From positions 62,001 through 126,000 of the forward strand of contig CAMOJA010000002.1 of assembly GCA_946616535.1 (NCBI GenBank): DNA of 64,000 bases, given 5' to 3'. The translations under genes and the position numbers were made by a program. This DNA comes from an uncultured Bacteroidales bacterium. Lineage in GTDB: Bacteria; Bacteroidota; Bacteroidia; Bacteroidales; Paludibacteraceae. Below the pieces are notes generated by a model. It saw only the letters and a program-made list of their open reading frames with translations. It was not told the DNA's origin and searched no databases. Position 1 is the first letter of the stretch; each line of letters opens with the position of its first letter. Below are positions 32,314 to 40,404 of the stretch, in pieces.

Positions 32314-33594
32314 ATGACGACTGTCATTTTAAAACCGAAGAAAGAAGAATCGCTCAAGCGGTTTCATCCCTGGGTGTTCTCGGGTGCTATTGCCCGTGTC
32401 CTGTTAGACGCCTCGCATAAGGGGGACGCACCCGTGGAGGGCGAATTGGTATCTGTGCGTTCGGCGGCTAACGAAGTCTTGGGCATCGGTCACTGGCAGA
32501 TTGGCTCGATAGCCGTGCGTATTCTTGCCTTTGGGGTCGAACAATTGCCTTCCGATTTCTGGTGCGAACGAATTCGTGCCGCCTATAAGGTGCGTGAAGC
32601 GATCGGGTTGATCAGGCCGGATAATAACACGTTCCGTCTCATTCACGGTGAAGGTGATTTCCTGCCGGGACTGATCGTAGATGTGTATGCCGATACGGCA
32701 GTGGTTCAAGCTCATTCAATAGGTATGCATGAGAGCCGGAATGAGATCGCCAACGCACTGATGAGCGAAATCCCGCAGGTGCAAAACGTCTATTATAAAT
32801 CCGATGATACCTTGCCCTTCAAAGCATCGATAGAAGGCGATAAGGTAGGCTATCTAATCAAAAAACAAAAATCCCAAATCAAAGATACCGAAGAGTTCTG
32901 GAGTGTGGAGAACGGTTTGGAGTTTCGCATCGACTGGCTACGGGGACAGAAGACCGGGTTCTTTGTGGACCAGCGGGAGAACCGCGCCTTAGTGGAACGC
33001 TATGCGAGCGGAAAAGATGTACTGAATATGTTCTGCTATACCGGTGGCTTCTCGTTGTATGCGCTCCGCGGAGGAGCCAAAACGGTGGATTCGGTGGACG
33101 TGAGTCAGAAAGCCATTGACCTCGTCAATATCAATGTAGCGCGTAATTTCCCGAACGACCCGCGCCATCACGCTTATGCGGCCGATGCGTTCGATTTCCT
33201 GAGCGAGAAAATCACCAATCACAAATCACCCATCACCAATCCCCAATCACCAATCACCAATCACCAATCACCAATCACCAATTATGACCTGATCATCCTG
33301 GATCCCCCTGCTTTTGCCAAGCATCGTGATGCCGTTAAGAATGCCTTGCGCGGTTACCAGCGTATCAATGCCAAAGCGATTGAGAAGATCCGTCCGGGTG
33401 GTATCTTGTTTACCTTCTCTTGTTCGCAAGCCGTGGATAAAGAGGCTTTCCGGCTGGCGGTCTTCAGTGCGGCTGCGCAAGTGGGACGCAAAGTGCGTAT
33501 CTTGCATCAACTGCATCAACCGCAGGACCATCCTATCAATATCTACCACCCCGAAGGCGAATACCTCAAGGGCCTCGTCCTCTATGTGGAATAA
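32314..33594 (+). CDS. class I SAM-dependent rRNA (cytosine-5) methyltransferase, RlmI-like
   Basis: 426 residues. N-terminal PUA domain (about 1-80: KRFHPWVFSGAIARV), an EEHD-like middle (about 85-200), then a Rossmann methyltransferase: DVLNMFCYTGGFSLYALRGGA (about 230-250, split here as motif I) and DLIILDPPAFAKH (about 325-337, motif IV with the catalytic Pro-Pro loop). RlmI methylates C1962 of 23S rRNA in E. coli. Two heptamer tracts are translated: one in the linker before EEFWSVENGLEF and a 70-bp one just before DLIILDPP, both in loop positions. The stop codon also overlaps a repeat. Confidence 0.88.
   Translation: MTTVILKPKKEESLKRFHPWVFSGAIARVLLDASHKGDAPVEGELVSVRSAANEVLGIGHWQIGSIAVRILAFGVEQLPSDFWCERIRAAYKVREAIGLIRPDNNTFRLIHGEGDFLPGLIVDVYADTAVVQAHSIGMHESRNEIANALMSEIPQVQNVYYKSDDTLPFKASIEGDKVGYLIKKQKSQIKDTEEFWSVENGLEFRIDWLRGQKTGFFVDQRENRALVERYASGKDVLNMFCYTGGFSLYALRGGAKTVDSVDVSQKAIDLVNINVARNFPNDPRHHAYAADAFDFLSEKITNHKSPITNPQSPITNHQSPITNYDLIILDPPAFAKHRDAVKNALRGYQRINAKAIEKIRPGGILFTFSCSQAVDKEAFRLAVFSAAAQVGRKVRILHQLHQPQDHPINIYHPEGEYLKGLVLYVE
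32856..32883. repeat. 7-bp tandem repeat inside the rRNA methyltransferase gene (AATCAAA)
   Basis: Units AATCAAA, AAACAAA, AATCCCA, AATCAAA, translated as a Lys/Gln-rich linker. Confidence 0.8.
33210..33279. repeat. 7-bp tandem repeat inside the rRNA methyltransferase gene (AATCACC), 10 copies
   Basis: Ten contiguous units, eight of them AATCACC or one change away. Translated as five turns of the heptapeptide PITNHQS. Confidence 0.95.
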
Positions 33595-33620
33595 ATCATA
33601 AATCCTAAATCATAAATCCT
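33593..33620. repeat. 14-bp/7-bp repeat at a stop/start junction (AAATCAT/AAATCCT)
   Basis: AAATCAT and AAATCCT alternate twice. The first unit overlaps the TAA of the methyltransferase gene and the next A's lead straight into the ATG of the exonuclease gene. Confidence 0.9.
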
Positions 33621-33622
33621 AA

Positions 33623-34465
33623 ATGACTCTCGTTTGTTTTGATACAGAGACTACGGGTCTCGACGTGCAGAAAGAGCATATTATCCAACTCTCGTTGGTG
33701 AAGTTCGATACGGATAACTGGCAAGTGATCGACCAGCGGGACTGGTATATCCTGCCGGAAGGCGAGTTTTCTATTCCGGCGGAGGCCGAAGCGGTGCATC
33801 ATATCTCGAAGGATTTTCTGCTGGAGAATGGTGTCAGTCTGCGCGGCGTTTATGAAGAGTTGACGGCTTTCACCGATGGCTGTGACATGTTGTCCTATAA
33901 TGGCAACGGCTACGATGCGCCGATCCTTTATTATAACCTCAAGCGTCTGGGCTTGAAGTTCGATTTTGAAGACCGCACCTGGTACGATGCCTTGCTGCTG
34001 GAGCGCATTCATACGGCCGGAAAAGTGGATGAGAACGGGGAGCGTCTGCATAACAACCTGACCTCCGCTTACACGCGTTACTATGGTCATCCCTTCGAAG
34101 GAGCACATAACTCGCTGGATGATGTGATGGCTACCATCGATGTCTTCAAAGCGCAAGTAACTGCACACGGCTGGGAGTGGGCGCAACGCGAAGAGTTCGG
34201 TTTTATCTCTTATGACCGCTGGCTCTGCCGTAAAAACGGAACATACGTCCTGGCTATGGGTAATTCGAAAGGTATGTCCTTGAACATGGTGGACAGAGGC
34301 TATCTGGAGTGGATTGTGGATAAATGTCCTACTACCGAGGAACAGACGCGCGAGATCATCAACCCGTTTATCGGCCGATATACCTCTCCTTTTACGCCTA
34401 ATCCGTCCCGCGGCAAGCGTCGCACGAAAGGAACGATAACGGATGCAGATCTATGTTTGTTTTAA
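33623..34465 (+). CDS. DnaQ-type 3'-5' exonuclease
   Basis: 280 residues. The DEDDh exonuclease motifs are complete: FDTETTGLD (about 6-14, exo I), NGNGYDAPIL (about 92-101, exo II) and AHNSLDDVMA (about 158-167, exo III with His and Asp). The C-terminal ~90 residues (DRWLCRKNGTYVLAMG) form a small extra domain seen in stand-alone Bacteroidetes exonucleases. It could trim DNA or RNA 3' ends in repair; it is not the Pol III epsilon subunit by length. The ATG follows a repeat tract directly. Confidence 0.87.
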   Translation: MTLVCFDTETTGLDVQKEHIIQLSLVKFDTDNWQVIDQRDWYILPEGEFSIPAEAEAVHHISKDFLLENGVSLRGVYEELTAFTDGCDMLSYNGNGYDAPILYYNLKRLGLKFDFEDRTWYDALLLERIHTAGKVDENGERLHNNLTSAYTRYYGHPFEGAHNSLDDVMATIDVFKAQVTAHGWEWAQREEFGFISYDRWLCRKNGTYVLAMGNSKGMSLNMVDRGYLEWIVDKCPTTEEQTREIINPFIGRYTSPFTPNPSRGKRRTKGTITDADLCLF

Positions 34466-34472
34466 GATGCAA

Positions 34473-36167
34473 ATGAAGCGTTTTTGGCTATTTGTAGGGG
34501 TGCTGTTGTTTTCGTGGACGCTCTATGCAGACAGTCTGCTTTCCGGTTCTGCCATCAGCGGGGACGGCTGGAAAGGTCTGGACCTGGGCTCGAAACATGT
34601 CATCACCATCGTGGGATGGAAACCCACGAGTACTTCTACGGCCGATTTGGGTATGTTTGAAGGTGCGAACAGGTCCGATTTTATGGATGCTGTTCCGCTG
34701 TATATGCATGTGGGGGAGTCCTCGGCAAACCAGATGAACTACGCCCATGTCAATTGTTCCCGAGGGTTTCGCTATGTGCGCTATCGCAAATCGGACCTGA
34801 AAGGGGAATATAAGATCGCGGCTCTTGAGTTCTGGGGCGACGCAGGAGCAGGAGATGACTCGCAGTTGGTCCAATTGACCAACCTCCCGACGGTAGTCAT
34901 TCATACGAAAAACAATCAGGAGCCCTATGATAAGGAGCACGAGATCGATTGTTATATCTCCATCATCTCCAATGACGGCAAGTCCGTCCTTTCCGATACG
35001 GCTACGGTGCGTCTGCGAGGCAATGCCTCTAAGGACTTCCCCAAGAAGCCTTATCGAATTAAGTTTGAACACAAGCATCACGTACTGGGTTCTCCGGCGA
35101 ATGCGAAGAAATGGACGCTCATCAATAACTACGGCGATAAGACGCTGATGCGCAACCAGCTGGCATTCGAACTGAGTCGCCGTTTCGGCATGCCCTATAC
35201 GCCCTTCTGCACCTATGTCGATGTGATTCTTAATGGGGACTACAAAGGCTGTTACCAGCTCTGCGACCAGATAGAGGTGCGTAAGAACCGCGTCGAGGTG
35301 ACGGAGATGACTACTGCAGATAATAGCGGCGAAGCGCTTACGGGCGGGTATCTCATTGAGGCGGATGCCTATGCGTATGATGAGCTGTCGATGTTCTGGT
35401 CCGTCTATAATACCGGCGTGACCATCAAATCTCCGCAGGAGGATAGTATCACTTCGGAGCAGGCTGAATACATCGCCAAGCAGTATAATAAGATGGAAGC
35501 GAACTGGAGGTCCAACCTTGACCTCAATACCTTCCTGCGTCATTTCCTGGTAGGCGAGGTGTCCGGCAACACCGATACCTATTGGAGCATGTACCTGTAC
35601 AAACAGCGCGCGAACGATACGCTATATGTCGGTCCGTGTTGGGATTTTGACCTCGCCTTTGAGAACGACAACCGCACCTATCCCATCAGTCATCTAAATG
35701 ACTATATCTATCGTACGAACGGTAGTACAACGGGCTATCTGAAGACGCTGGTAAATAAGATCGTAGTGGAAGATACGCAAGCCAAACAGCAGTTACTGGC
35801 TATCTGGTCGCAGGTGCGTAAGGCCGGTTTTACCGAAGAATCCTTCATCCGGTATATTGATGAACAGGAGGCGCTGTTACAGCAGTCGCAACGGCTCAAT
35901 TTCATCCGCTGGACGATTCTAAATCAACGTGTGCACCAGAATCCCAAGACATATGGTTCGTATGCCAAGGAAGTAGAGAACGTGCGAAACTATATTCGCT
36001 ATCGGATACCCTGGATGGATGAGAAGTTAGGCTTCGATGCGTCTTCGCTTGATGTAATCGTAACGCCTGCTGAACCCGAACCGGCAGAAAAAATACTGCG
36101 CGATGGACAACTCATCATTCTCCGAAATGGCAAAGAATATACGGTTACCGGGTTGCAAATTCGCTAA
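34473..36167 (+). CDS. CotH-kinase family secreted protein with T9SS-like tail
   Basis: 564 residues from the ATG at 34473, which starts a signal peptide (MKRFWLFVGVLLFSWTLYA); an in-frame ATG at 34467 is an alternative. An N-terminal beta domain (about 20-135) precedes the CotH kinase fold: TVRLRGNASKDFPKKPYRIK (about 185-204), MRNQLAFELSRRFGMPYT, GYLIEAD, and GNTDTYWSMY then VGPCWDFDLAFEND (about 370-400), the Mg/ATP site. CotH proteins phosphorylate protein substrates. The final ~28 residues (ILRDGQLIILRNGKEY) resemble a type IX sorting tail. Confidence 0.85.
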   Translation: MKRFWLFVGVLLFSWTLYADSLLSGSAISGDGWKGLDLGSKHVITIVGWKPTSTSTADLGMFEGANRSDFMDAVPLYMHVGESSANQMNYAHVNCSRGFRYVRYRKSDLKGEYKIAALEFWGDAGAGDDSQLVQLTNLPTVVIHTKNNQEPYDKEHEIDCYISIISNDGKSVLSDTATVRLRGNASKDFPKKPYRIKFEHKHHVLGSPANAKKWTLINNYGDKTLMRNQLAFELSRRFGMPYTPFCTYVDVILNGDYKGCYQLCDQIEVRKNRVEVTEMTTADNSGEALTGGYLIEADAYAYDELSMFWSVYNTGVTIKSPQEDSITSEQAEYIAKQYNKMEANWRSNLDLNTFLRHFLVGEVSGNTDTYWSMYLYKQRANDTLYVGPCWDFDLAFENDNRTYPISHLNDYIYRTNGSTTGYLKTLVNKIVVEDTQAKQQLLAIWSQVRKAGFTEESFIRYIDEQEALLQQSQRLNFIRWTILNQRVHQNPKTYGSYAKEVENVRNYIRYRIPWMDEKLGFDASSLDVIVTPAEPEPAEKILRDGQLIILRNGKEYTVTGLQIR

Positions 36168-36201
36168 TTTGGCGTTTTTTCACTAAAAAAATGCGCAAAT
36201 A

Positions 36202-36233
36202 TTTGCGTATGTCAAAAAAAAGCAGTACTTTTG
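36202..36233 (+). promoter_or_regulatory. promoter of tRNA-Cys
   Basis: TTTG (36202-36205), 20 bp, TACTTTTG (36226-36233). The spacer shares GTCAAAAAAAAGCAG with the tRNA-fMet promoter. Confidence 0.78.
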
Positions 36234-36239
36234 CACCCG

Positions 36240-36372
36240 CTTTCACCAAAAAGAAAGAATGAAGGGATTGGGGGTCCCCGAAAATTTCTAATTTTTGGGG
36301 AGAGCGAGAGCACGGCGAAAATTCATATGAGTTACGTAGTAACGAATCGTATTGAGCCGTCGCTCGCGCGAC
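36240..36372 (+). other. tRNA-Cys leader with hairpin shared with tmRNA
   Basis: About 135 nt between promoter and tRNA. Holds an 11-bp perfect hairpin (CCCCGAAAATT, TCT, AATTTTTGGGG), AGAGCGAGAGCAC, a GTTAC-GTA-GTAAC stem and GTCGCTCGCGCGAC just before the tRNA. Hairpin, flanking AGAGCG and CGCGCGA recur upstream of tmRNA. Confidence 0.7.
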
Positions 36373-36447
36373 GGCCGGTTGGATGAGCGACTTAGTCAGC
36401 GGTCTGCAAAACCGTATAGAGCGGTTTGACTCCGCTACCGGCCTCCA
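36373..36447 (+). tRNA. tRNA-Cys (anticodon GCA)
   Basis: 75 nt including an encoded CCA. Acceptor GGCCGGT/ACCGGCC, anticodon loop CTGCAAA, T arm AGCGG/CCGCT, discriminator T as expected for tRNA-Cys. Confidence 0.94.
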
Positions 36448-36478
36448 AGCCGCCCGAAAATGGGCGGCTTTAATTTTA
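36447..36478 (+). terminator. terminator after tRNA-Cys
   Basis: 9-bp stem AAGCCGCCC / GGGCGGCTT with GAAAAT loop and a T-rich tail, beginning in the tRNA's CCA. Confidence 0.85.
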
Positions 36479-36483
36479 ACATT

Positions 36484-37941
36484 TTGATTCGTAATTTGAA
36501 CGAACTGATCAAGGACATAACGGAACAAGAGTACAAGTACGGTTTCACTACCGATGTGGAGACTGAAGTTGTACCGGCAGGACTGAATGAAGATATCATT
36601 CGGCTCATTTCGGCGAAGAAGAATGAACCGGAGTGGCTCCTTGAGTTTCGTCTCAAAGCCTTCCGTAAATGGCAGACGATGTCTGTGCCGACTTGGGCAC
36701 ACCTGGATATCCCCGAGATTGATTTCCAAGCTATCTCCTATTACGCCGCTCCCAAATCAAAAATCAAAAATCAAAAATCCGAAATCGCCGAGGACATCGA
36801 TCCCGAGATCATGAAGACCTTCGATAAACTCGGTATTCCTTTGGAAGAACGGGCTGCTTTGGCAGGGAACATGGCGGTGGATGCCGTGATGGATTCGGTG
36901 TCTGTCAAGACCACGTTCCGAGAGACCCTGGCGGAGAAAGGCATCATCTTCTGTTCCATCTCCGAGGCGGTGCGCGAATATCCGGAACTGGTGAAGAAAT
37001 ACTTGGGTTCTGTCGTGCCGCCTACCGATAATTTCTATGCCGCACTCAACTCGGCGGTCTTCACCGATGGCTCCTTTGTCTATGTGCCCAAAGGCGTTCG
37101 CTGCCCGATGGAACTGAGTACTTATTTCCGTATTAATGCAGGGAAAACGGGTCAGTTCGAGCGCACATTACTCGTAGCGGACGAAGGAGCGTATCTGTCT
37201 TATCTGGAGGGGTGTACGGCGCCTATGCGTGATGAGAACCAGTTGCATGCAGCTATCGTCGAGATCGTCGTTCATAAGGACGCCGAGGTCAAGTATTCGA
37301 CCGTGCAGAACTGGTATCCCGGGGATAAGAACGGTAAGGGTGGAATCTATAATTTTGTTACCAAGCGCGGTATCACCTATGAGAACGCGCGGCTGTCATG
37401 GACGCAGGTGGAGACCGGTTCGGCCATCACGTGGAAGTACCCCTCTTGTATCCTGCGGGGCGATAACTCTTCGGCGGAGTTCTACTCGGTGGCAGTGACG
37501 AACAACTACCAGCAGGCCGATACGGGCACGAAGATGATTCATATCGGCAAGAACACCCGTAGCCGTATTATCTCCAAAGGTATCTCCGCCGGTCATAGCC
37601 AGAATGCGTACCGCGGACTCGTGAAGATGGGTGCGAACGCCGTCAATGCGCGTAACTATAGTCAGTGCGACAGCCTCCTGCTCGGCGATCAATGCGGAGC
37701 GCATACTTTCCCTGATATGATCATTTCGAACCCGACTGCCACGGTGGAACATGAAGCTACGACCAGTAAGATCAACGAGGACCAACTCTTCTATTGCCGT
37801 CAGCGTGGAATAGGTGTCGAAGATGCGGTAGGACTCATCGTCAGCGGCTATGCCAAAGAAGTGATGGATAAACTGCCGATGGAGTTCGCCGTAGAAGCAC
37901 AAAAACTCCTCCAAGTCACCTTGGAGGGTTCTGTAGGGTAA
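36484..37941 (+). CDS. sufB: Fe-S cluster assembly scaffold SufB
   Basis: 485 residues if it starts at TTG 36484 (TTG 36496 is also possible); the upstream ATG at 36460 lies inside the tRNA-Cys terminator and is rejected. Family signatures: [10 protein letters not shown] near the N-terminus, [21 protein letters not shown] (here about 195-215, in two pieces), YLEGCTAP, and the C-terminal [20 protein letters not shown]. SufB with SufC and SufD builds Fe-S clusters; sufC and sufD are not in this window. A 35-bp heptamer tract (36754-36788) is translated in the variable loop before [19 protein letters not shown]. Confidence 0.93.
   Translation: MIRNLNELIKDITEQEYKYGFTTDVETEVVPAGLNEDIIRLISAKKNEPEWLLEFRLKAFRKWQTMSVPTWAHLDIPEIDFQAISYYAAPKSKIKNQKSEIAEDIDPEIMKTFDKLGIPLEERAALAGNMAVDAVMDSVSVKTTFRETLAEKGIIFCSISEAVREYPELVKKYLGSVVPPTDNFYAALNSAVFTDGSFVYVPKGVRCPMELSTYFRINAGKTGQFERTLLVADEGAYLSYLEGCTAPMRDENQLHAAIVEIVVHKDAEVKYSTVQNWYPGDKNGKGGIYNFVTKRGITYENARLSWTQVETGSAITWKYPSCILRGDNSSAEFYSVAVTNNYQQADTGTKMIHIGKNTRSRIISKGISAGHSQNAYRGLVKMGANAVNARNYSQCDSLLLGDQCGAHTFPDMIISNPTATVEHEATTSKINEDQLFYCRQRGIGVEDAVGLIVSGYAKEVMDKLPMEFAVEAQKLLQVTLEGSVG
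36754..36788. repeat. 7-bp tandem repeat inside sufB (AAATCAA)
   Basis: Three exact AAATCAA units then AAATCCG and AAATCGC; translated as a Lys/Ser/Asn-rich loop. Confidence 0.9.
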
Positions 37942-37970
37942 TCCTCTAATCCTCTAATCCTCTAATCCTC
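37939..37970. repeat. 8-bp tandem repeat between sufB and murI (TAATCCTC)
   Basis: Four exact TAATCCTC units. The first contains the sufB TAA stop; on the minus strand the last supplies the murI stop and the codons for its C-terminal Glu-Asp. Confidence 0.92.
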
Positions 37971-38897
37971 TAAACTTATAATCTTCGCCTGGATAGGCGA
38001 GTTCAGGAATATCGATGCCGATTGCGCAAAGCGGTCGGCATTTTCTGTGGTCAGATAGGTGCACGTTCCGCCTTTGGATAACGGTTCGCGGTACTCCGGA
38101 TGACGAGTCAGATAGTCTCTCAGGCTCTCTGCCTCTAATTCGCCCTGCGCGATGGTTGTTATATGCGGCAGTTCTTTGGGAGCCGGGAACTCCGATTCGC
38201 CTATCTCCTGCCGATAATTCAACCACTCGTCAATCCGGTCTTTGAGCAACGGATAGTGCGTGCATCCGAGAACGATGGTATCAATCTGAGGATCTTTGGC
38301 CAACAACTCGCGCAGGTACTTACCGATGAAGTATTTCGCACCGGGTTCATTATGTTCCCCGGATTCAATCAGCGGCACCCACATCGGGCACGCCTGTTGC
38401 GTCACCACCAACTCGTGAACGCTTTCATTCTTTAACTCTTTCACTCTTTCATTCGCTATCTTCTCCAACTCCAGCACATAGGATTCAGAAGAAACGGTCG
38501 CAGGCGTAGCAAGAATACCCACGTGTCCTGTCTTCGTGATTTCCGGCACTGCCTCCACCGTCGGCCGTATCACTCCCAGGACATTAACCGGTTTCAATCT
38601 TTCGTCTTTGAGCAAAGCGGTCTTTTGTCTTTCTACTAAATAAGTCTGCTGAATCGTCCTCAGCGCCTTTGCCGAAGCCGTGTTGCAGGCGAGGATGACA
38701 AGGTTACAATCCTGCTCAAAGAGATACTTGACCGCTTGGAGTGTATAGCGATAGATGACGTCGAACGAGTGCGTCCCGTATGGTGCGCGCGCGTTATCGC
38801 CTAAGTAGATATAGTCGTACTCGGGGAGCGTCTTGCGAATCTCCTTAAGAATCGTCAAACCTCCATAACCACTGTCAAAAACACCTATCTTTGCCAT
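37962..38897 (-). CDS. murI: glutamate racemase
   Basis: About 311 residues from the ATG at 38897 (MAKIGVFDSGYGGL); an ATG 9 bp upstream is an alternative. The two catalytic cysteines are in ACNTASA and GCTHYPLL, and FDSGYGG with YLGDNARAPYG are the substrate loops. It makes D-glutamate for peptidoglycan. It is ~30 residues longer than usual: an 8-bp DNA repeat is translated as a Lys/Glu-rich helix (about ERVKELKNESVHEL) before ACPMWVPL, plus another charged insert KTALLKDERLKP. Confidence 0.93.
   Translation of the reverse strand: MAKIGVFDSGYGGLTILKEIRKTLPEYDYIYLGDNARAPYGTHSFDVIYRYTLQAVKYLFEQDCNLVILACNTASAKALRTIQQTYLVERQKTALLKDERLKPVNVLGVIRPTVEAVPEITKTGHVGILATPATVSSESYVLELEKIANERVKELKNESVHELVVTQQACPMWVPLIESGEHNEPGAKYFIGKYLRELLAKDPQIDTIVLGCTHYPLLKDRIDEWLNYRQEIGESEFPAPKELPHITTIAQGELEAESLRDYLTRHPEYREPLSKGGTCTYLTTENADRFAQSASIFLNSPIQAKIISLED
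38422..38453. repeat. 8-bp tandem repeat inside murI (CTTTCAYT)
   Basis: Four units CTTTCATT, CTTTAACT, CTTTCACT, CTTTCATT; read on the minus strand as codons for a charged linker. Confidence 0.85.
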
Positions 38898-38910
38898 GTT
38901 GTTCAAATAA

Positions 38911-40404
38911 TTAGTCCGGAATAATTTCTACGCGGCGGTCCTTCGGCGACGCCGGTTTATTGTATCGATACGGATGCGAAGAACCGAACGACTGTATCTT
39001 CATCCGGTCGCGTGAGATACCTTTTTGTTCCAATAGTTTCGCTACTGCCTTGGCGCGGCGAAGTGCTAACTGCCTGTTGTAAGAGTCTTTTCCGATCTTG
39101 CAGGCGTGACCGTTCACCTGAATCTTCAACTCCGGGTGCTCCAGTAGCATCGCTACTATTTCGTCAAGGATATCTTCGGGTTCCAATATCGGCGTATAGT
39201 CATCGAAATGGAACCAGATCGTCACTTGGGATAGCAACTCGTCCAATTCCGCATGCACACCTGTGAAGGTCGGTGTTTGGGCTGACGACTTCGCCTGTTC
39301 TCTTACTACTTCTTTAACCACGCGCTCCACCGGTTTCTCCACGATTGTTACGATGGTATCGTGGATATAAATGGTGTCGTGTATTTCGCGAACGGGCACC
39401 TCGTCCGGATAGCGTTTCGCTAATTTTTTCAGTTCGCGAATGCGGTCTTTATCGAACTTGCCCGGCCATATACTGACTCCTATTTTGAGCCCGGCAACCC
39501 ACGGATGCAGTGTACCTACCTTATCGGTCCCGATCAGTCCGCGGTATTCGTTCATGAAGGGGTAGTTGTACGTGCTGCCGGAGAAACCAAGCGGTGTCCG
39601 TGCATCGCGCTTAACGGCCGAGAAATCATTGATCATATATTGTGCATAAGCGGCAATGAAGAGTTCGCTGCGGCGATTCAAACGGATTGAAGTACCAATC
39701 TCGCCATATACCTGCGCATTGAGGAGGTTCACTTTGTTATTGATGCTCTCTTCCTGCTTGGTGGTCAGGGTCTCGGTGCCGAATCGTCCGGGCAGGTCGG
39801 TGATGGTCAGTTGCCATTGTTCGTACCACCCCATGTGGGTCACCGAACCCGAGGTATGCGCGTAGGAGGTAATAACCGGAATAGCCAAGTTTACTCCTGC
39901 TGCGGCATGCAGACCGGCTTTGCTGCTGTTGTCTGCAAAATAACGGAAACGCAGACCGATAGGTATTTGTACCAGATAACTCTGTTGCTTCTCACGCCAG
40001 TTATCGAAGGTCGTGCGGTGCGTATAGACCTCACCCATATAATCGGTGATGGGAGTCCCGTCTGCTTGTTTGGTCCATTCCATCGGTTCGGTCAGTGTAG
40101 CTGAACCGCTGAGGCGCGTGAGCGACACACCTGTCTGCAAACCCATATACGGTTTGAAAAACCATGTATATCCGGCCCCGAAGGTGAACGAACCGCCGAT
40201 AGAAGTCTTGCCGCCCTCCAAGGCCATGCCGAAACTGCTCACTCCCCCTGCACCGTAGATGTCAATATAGTGCTTGATGGGTTTTTCCTTGATTTTTTTC
40301 TTCTTCTCGGAAGAGGGTTCTGCTGCGAGCATCCCGCCGCATACCAAAATGGCCAGGCCGATCACCACTGTGCGACGAATGATAGATGAAATCGTTCTTC
40401 TCAT
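38911..40404 (-). CDS. OmpA-family outer-membrane protein
   Basis: 497 residues. Signal peptide (about 10-28, ending LAA), a porin-like beta domain (about 45-330: IDIYGAGGVSSFGMALEGG, then GFSGSTYNYPF), a short linker of repeated Val/Glu-rich sequence, and a C-terminal OmpA peptidoglycan-binding domain with QVNGHACKIGKDSYNRQLA, LRRAKAV and a final KDRRVEI. The usual NGHTD is NGHACKIG here. Its start overlaps the upstream surface-protein gene by 4 bp, so the two are translationally coupled; it may anchor or present that protein. Confidence 0.87.
   Translation of the reverse strand: MRRTISSIIRRTVVIGLAILVCGGMLAAEPSSEKKKKIKEKPIKHYIDIYGAGGVSSFGMALEGGKTSIGGSFTFGAGYTWFFKPYMGLQTGVSLTRLSGSATLTEPMEWTKQADGTPITDYMGEVYTHRTTFDNWREKQQSYLVQIPIGLRFRYFADNSSKAGLHAAAGVNLAIPVITSYAHTSGSVTHMGWYEQWQLTITDLPGRFGTETLTTKQEESINNKVNLLNAQVYGEIGTSIRLNRRSELFIAAYAQYMINDFSAVKRDARTPLGFSGSTYNYPFMNEYRGLIGTDKVGTLHPWVAGLKIGVSIWPGKFDKDRIRELKKLAKRYPDEVPVREIHDTIYIHDTIVTIVEKPVERVVKEVVREQAKSSAQTPTFTGVHAELDELLSQVTIWFHFDDYTPILEPEDILDEIVAMLLEHPELKIQVNGHACKIGKDSYNRQLALRRAKAVAKLLEQKGISRDRMKIQSFGSSHPYRYNKPASPKDRRVEIIPD

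Noticed and set aside
33210..33279. CRISPR-like direct repeats
   Set aside because: Units are only 7 bp, contiguous without spacers, and translated; no cas genes in the window.
36460..36483. ATG at 36460 as the sufB start
   Set aside because: It lies in the loop of the tRNA-Cys terminator and would add residues not seen in SufB.
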